Below are positions 44,051 to 45,013 of a stretch of 45,013 nt of DNA, piece by piece. A model generated the notes under the pieces. That model had not been told where the DNA came from. It searched no databases and saw nothing but the letters and a program-made list of their open reading frames with translations. Positions within the stretch are counted from its first letter, which is position 1. Every line of letters starts with the position of its first letter. This DNA comes from Flavobacteriales bacterium. GTDB taxonomy: Bacteria; Bacteroidota; Bacteroidia; NS11-12g; UBA955. Location: contig CANFLS010000019.1 of the NCBI GenBank assembly GCA_947447955.1, positions 1 to 45,013 on the forward strand. Direction: 5' to 3'. The position numbers and the translations under genes were made by a program.

Positions 44051-45013
44051 TTGTGTGTTTTTACCTGTTTCCTTTTATTCACGTTTTTTGGAATAATATG
44101 TTGTAAAAATGTTGATAATATTTACAACCCCTCTGTCTTTCAATATAATGAAGATGTTTCGGTAAATACTTTGGATCCGGCATTCATAAAATCACAATCT
44201 GAAATATGGATAGGATCTCAAATCTATGAGGGGCTTGTAGCCCTTGATTCGCAGTTAAAACCGATTTCTGCTCTTGCAAAAAGGTGGGAAATCTCCGAAA
44301 ATGGAAATGTGTATAAGTTTGTATTAAATACCCAAGCCAAATTTTGTTTCACAAATGTTGCCGTTTGGGGTAAACCGCAAACACAATTTCAAAACATCAG
44401 TGTTCAAGATGTACTTTACAGTTTTTACCGTGTAATAGATCCAAAAACGGCTTCCCCAGGAGCCTGGATTTTTTCCGATAAAATTGATATTCCTGAGGGT
44501 ATGTCCATTGCCGATTTGAAAAAATCCAAAAACGCACCGTTTATTGCTTTGAACGATTCCACCATCCAAATTACGCTTAAAAGTCCGTTTCCTGCATTCT
44601 TATCCTTACTTGCTACAAATTACGCATGGATTGTCCCTCAAAATACGCAAAACTGGAAAACGGGTGCATTGGGACGTTCCCCAATTGGAACTGGTCCGTT
44701 TTACTTAAAAAAATGGGAAGAAGATGTGCGTTTGGTAATGCTCAAAAACCAACAATACCACCAATTCGAAAACGATGTGCGTTTGCCATATTTAGAGGCA
44801 ATCAATGTTGATTTTGTAAAAAACAAACAAACCGCGTTTATGCAATTTTTGGCAGGGAAGTATGATTTTTTCAATGGAATTGATGGAACATTTAAAGATG
44901 ATATTCTAGGTAGAGATGGTCAAATAAAAGCAAAATATAAACATCGCATCAAAGCGCTGATAACTCCGTTTTTAAATACAGAATATGTAGGATTTTTTTT
45001 GGGGGATTCTTTA
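44051..45013 (+). CDS. Family 5 ABC transporter substrate-binding lipoprotein (3' end outside window)
   Basis: An open frame runs to the right edge, about 321 residues visible. The start is uncertain: no ATG precedes the body, and the TTG at 44051 gives a lipoprotein signal ending FGIICCKN (lipobox near residue 17). A CTG at 44018 would add 11 residues. The mature part shows the oligopeptide-binding (DppA/OppA) pattern: VNTLDPAF, SQIYEGLVALD, LKPISALAKRWEIS, VQDVLYSFYRVIDP, and SPIGTGPFYLKKWEED. It should bind peptides or similar solutes and pass them to an ABC importer. Divergent from the hydrolase-parAB operon. Confidence 0.85.
   Translation, partial: MCVFTCFLLFTFFGIICCKNVDNIYNPSVFQYNEDVSVNTLDPAFIKSQSEIWIGSQIYEGLVALDSQLKPISALAKRWEISENGNVYKFVLNTQAKFCFTNVAVWGKPQTQFQNISVQDVLYSFYRVIDPKTASPGAWIFSDKIDIPEGMSIADLKKSKNAPFIALNDSTIQITLKSPFPAFLSLLATNYAWIVPQNTQNWKTGALGRSPIGTGPFYLKKWEEDVRLVMLKNQQYHQFENDVRLPYLEAINVDFVKNKQTAFMQFLAGKYDFFNGIDGTFKDDILGRDGQIKAKYKHRIKALITPFLNTEYVGFFLGDSL

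Noticed and set aside
453..44640. TGAGGGAC as a KOPS- or Chi-like strand-biased motif
   Set aside because: Orientations are 7 to 5 (13 to 10 for the core), with no bias on this arm, so a polar guide motif is not supported by this window alone.
1..45013. CRISPR array, prophage, insertion sequence or rRNA
   Set aside because: No regular spacer-repeat pattern, transposase, integrase, phage structural gene or rRNA sequence was seen on either strand.

Overview
The window is from an A+T-rich (roughly 36-37% G+C by eye) chromosome of a member of the Bacteroidota. Four signs support this: type IX secretion features (a SprE/PorW-like lipoprotein, two type A C-terminal sorting domains and one gliding-motility-type C-terminal domain); an ATP synthase operon with atpB-E-F-H-A-G but no atpD or atpC; perfect Bacteroidota -7 boxes (TAnnTTTG) a few bases before several starts; and almost no Shine-Dalgarno sequences. 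The order or family cannot be fixed from the sequence alone.

Layout. 1-2072 (-): the N-terminal 690 residues of a SprE/PorW-like lipoprotein, running off the left edge. 2140-8708 (+): a short membrane protein resembling the N-terminus of a bactofilin-linked M23 peptidase, a bactofilin, two small Fo-associated membrane proteins, then atpB, E, F, H, A and G. A terminator-like hairpin separates atpE from atpF, and a 13-bp terminator follows atpG. 8783-12108: a large secreted protein gene lies between a decayed 56-bp copy of the 3' end of rel and the intact rel gene. 12053-20918 (-): rel, an M20 dipeptidase, a 57-residue membrane protein, a CoA-transferase B subunit, a seven-haem cytochrome with TPRs, a rhodanese and a T9SS substrate. 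21006-24414 (-): a PASTA protein and a 933-residue double D-Ala-D-Ala ligase. 24495-26940 (+): an M17 aminopeptidase and pdxA. 26949-27186: a noncoding inverted-repeat element made of 10-bp-phased TTTATAAA units.

27187-36162 (-) is a surface and envelope block: a secreted alpha/beta hydrolase, a GT-C membrane protein, a beta-CASP metallo-hydrolase, an SGNH-MBOAT-SGNH O-acyltransfer cluster, a CAT-anticodon tRNA with its own promoter and terminator, and a GT9 glycosyltransferase. 36245-40725 (+): a 1219-residue gliding-type surface protein and a Bax-inhibitor-1 family protein. 40800-44008 (-): a TPR protein, a DUF5683 protein, parB, parA and a UPF0173-type metal-dependent hydrolase. The parA-parB pair suggests, without proving, that this end lies near the replication origin. 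44051-45013 (+): a family 5 solute-binding lipoprotein, cut by the right edge.

The genes mostly serve energy conversion (Fo/F1), the cell envelope (bactofilin, Ddl, PASTA, polysaccharide modification), type IX secretion and its substrates, and chromosome segregation. No phage, insertion sequence or CRISPR was seen. The strongest unexplained signals are an over-represented octamer (TGAGGGAC and its complement, 12 copies found by eye), the duplicated rel tail around an acquired-looking gene, the phased inverted-repeat element, the fused Ddl, and the hairpin inside the atp operon.
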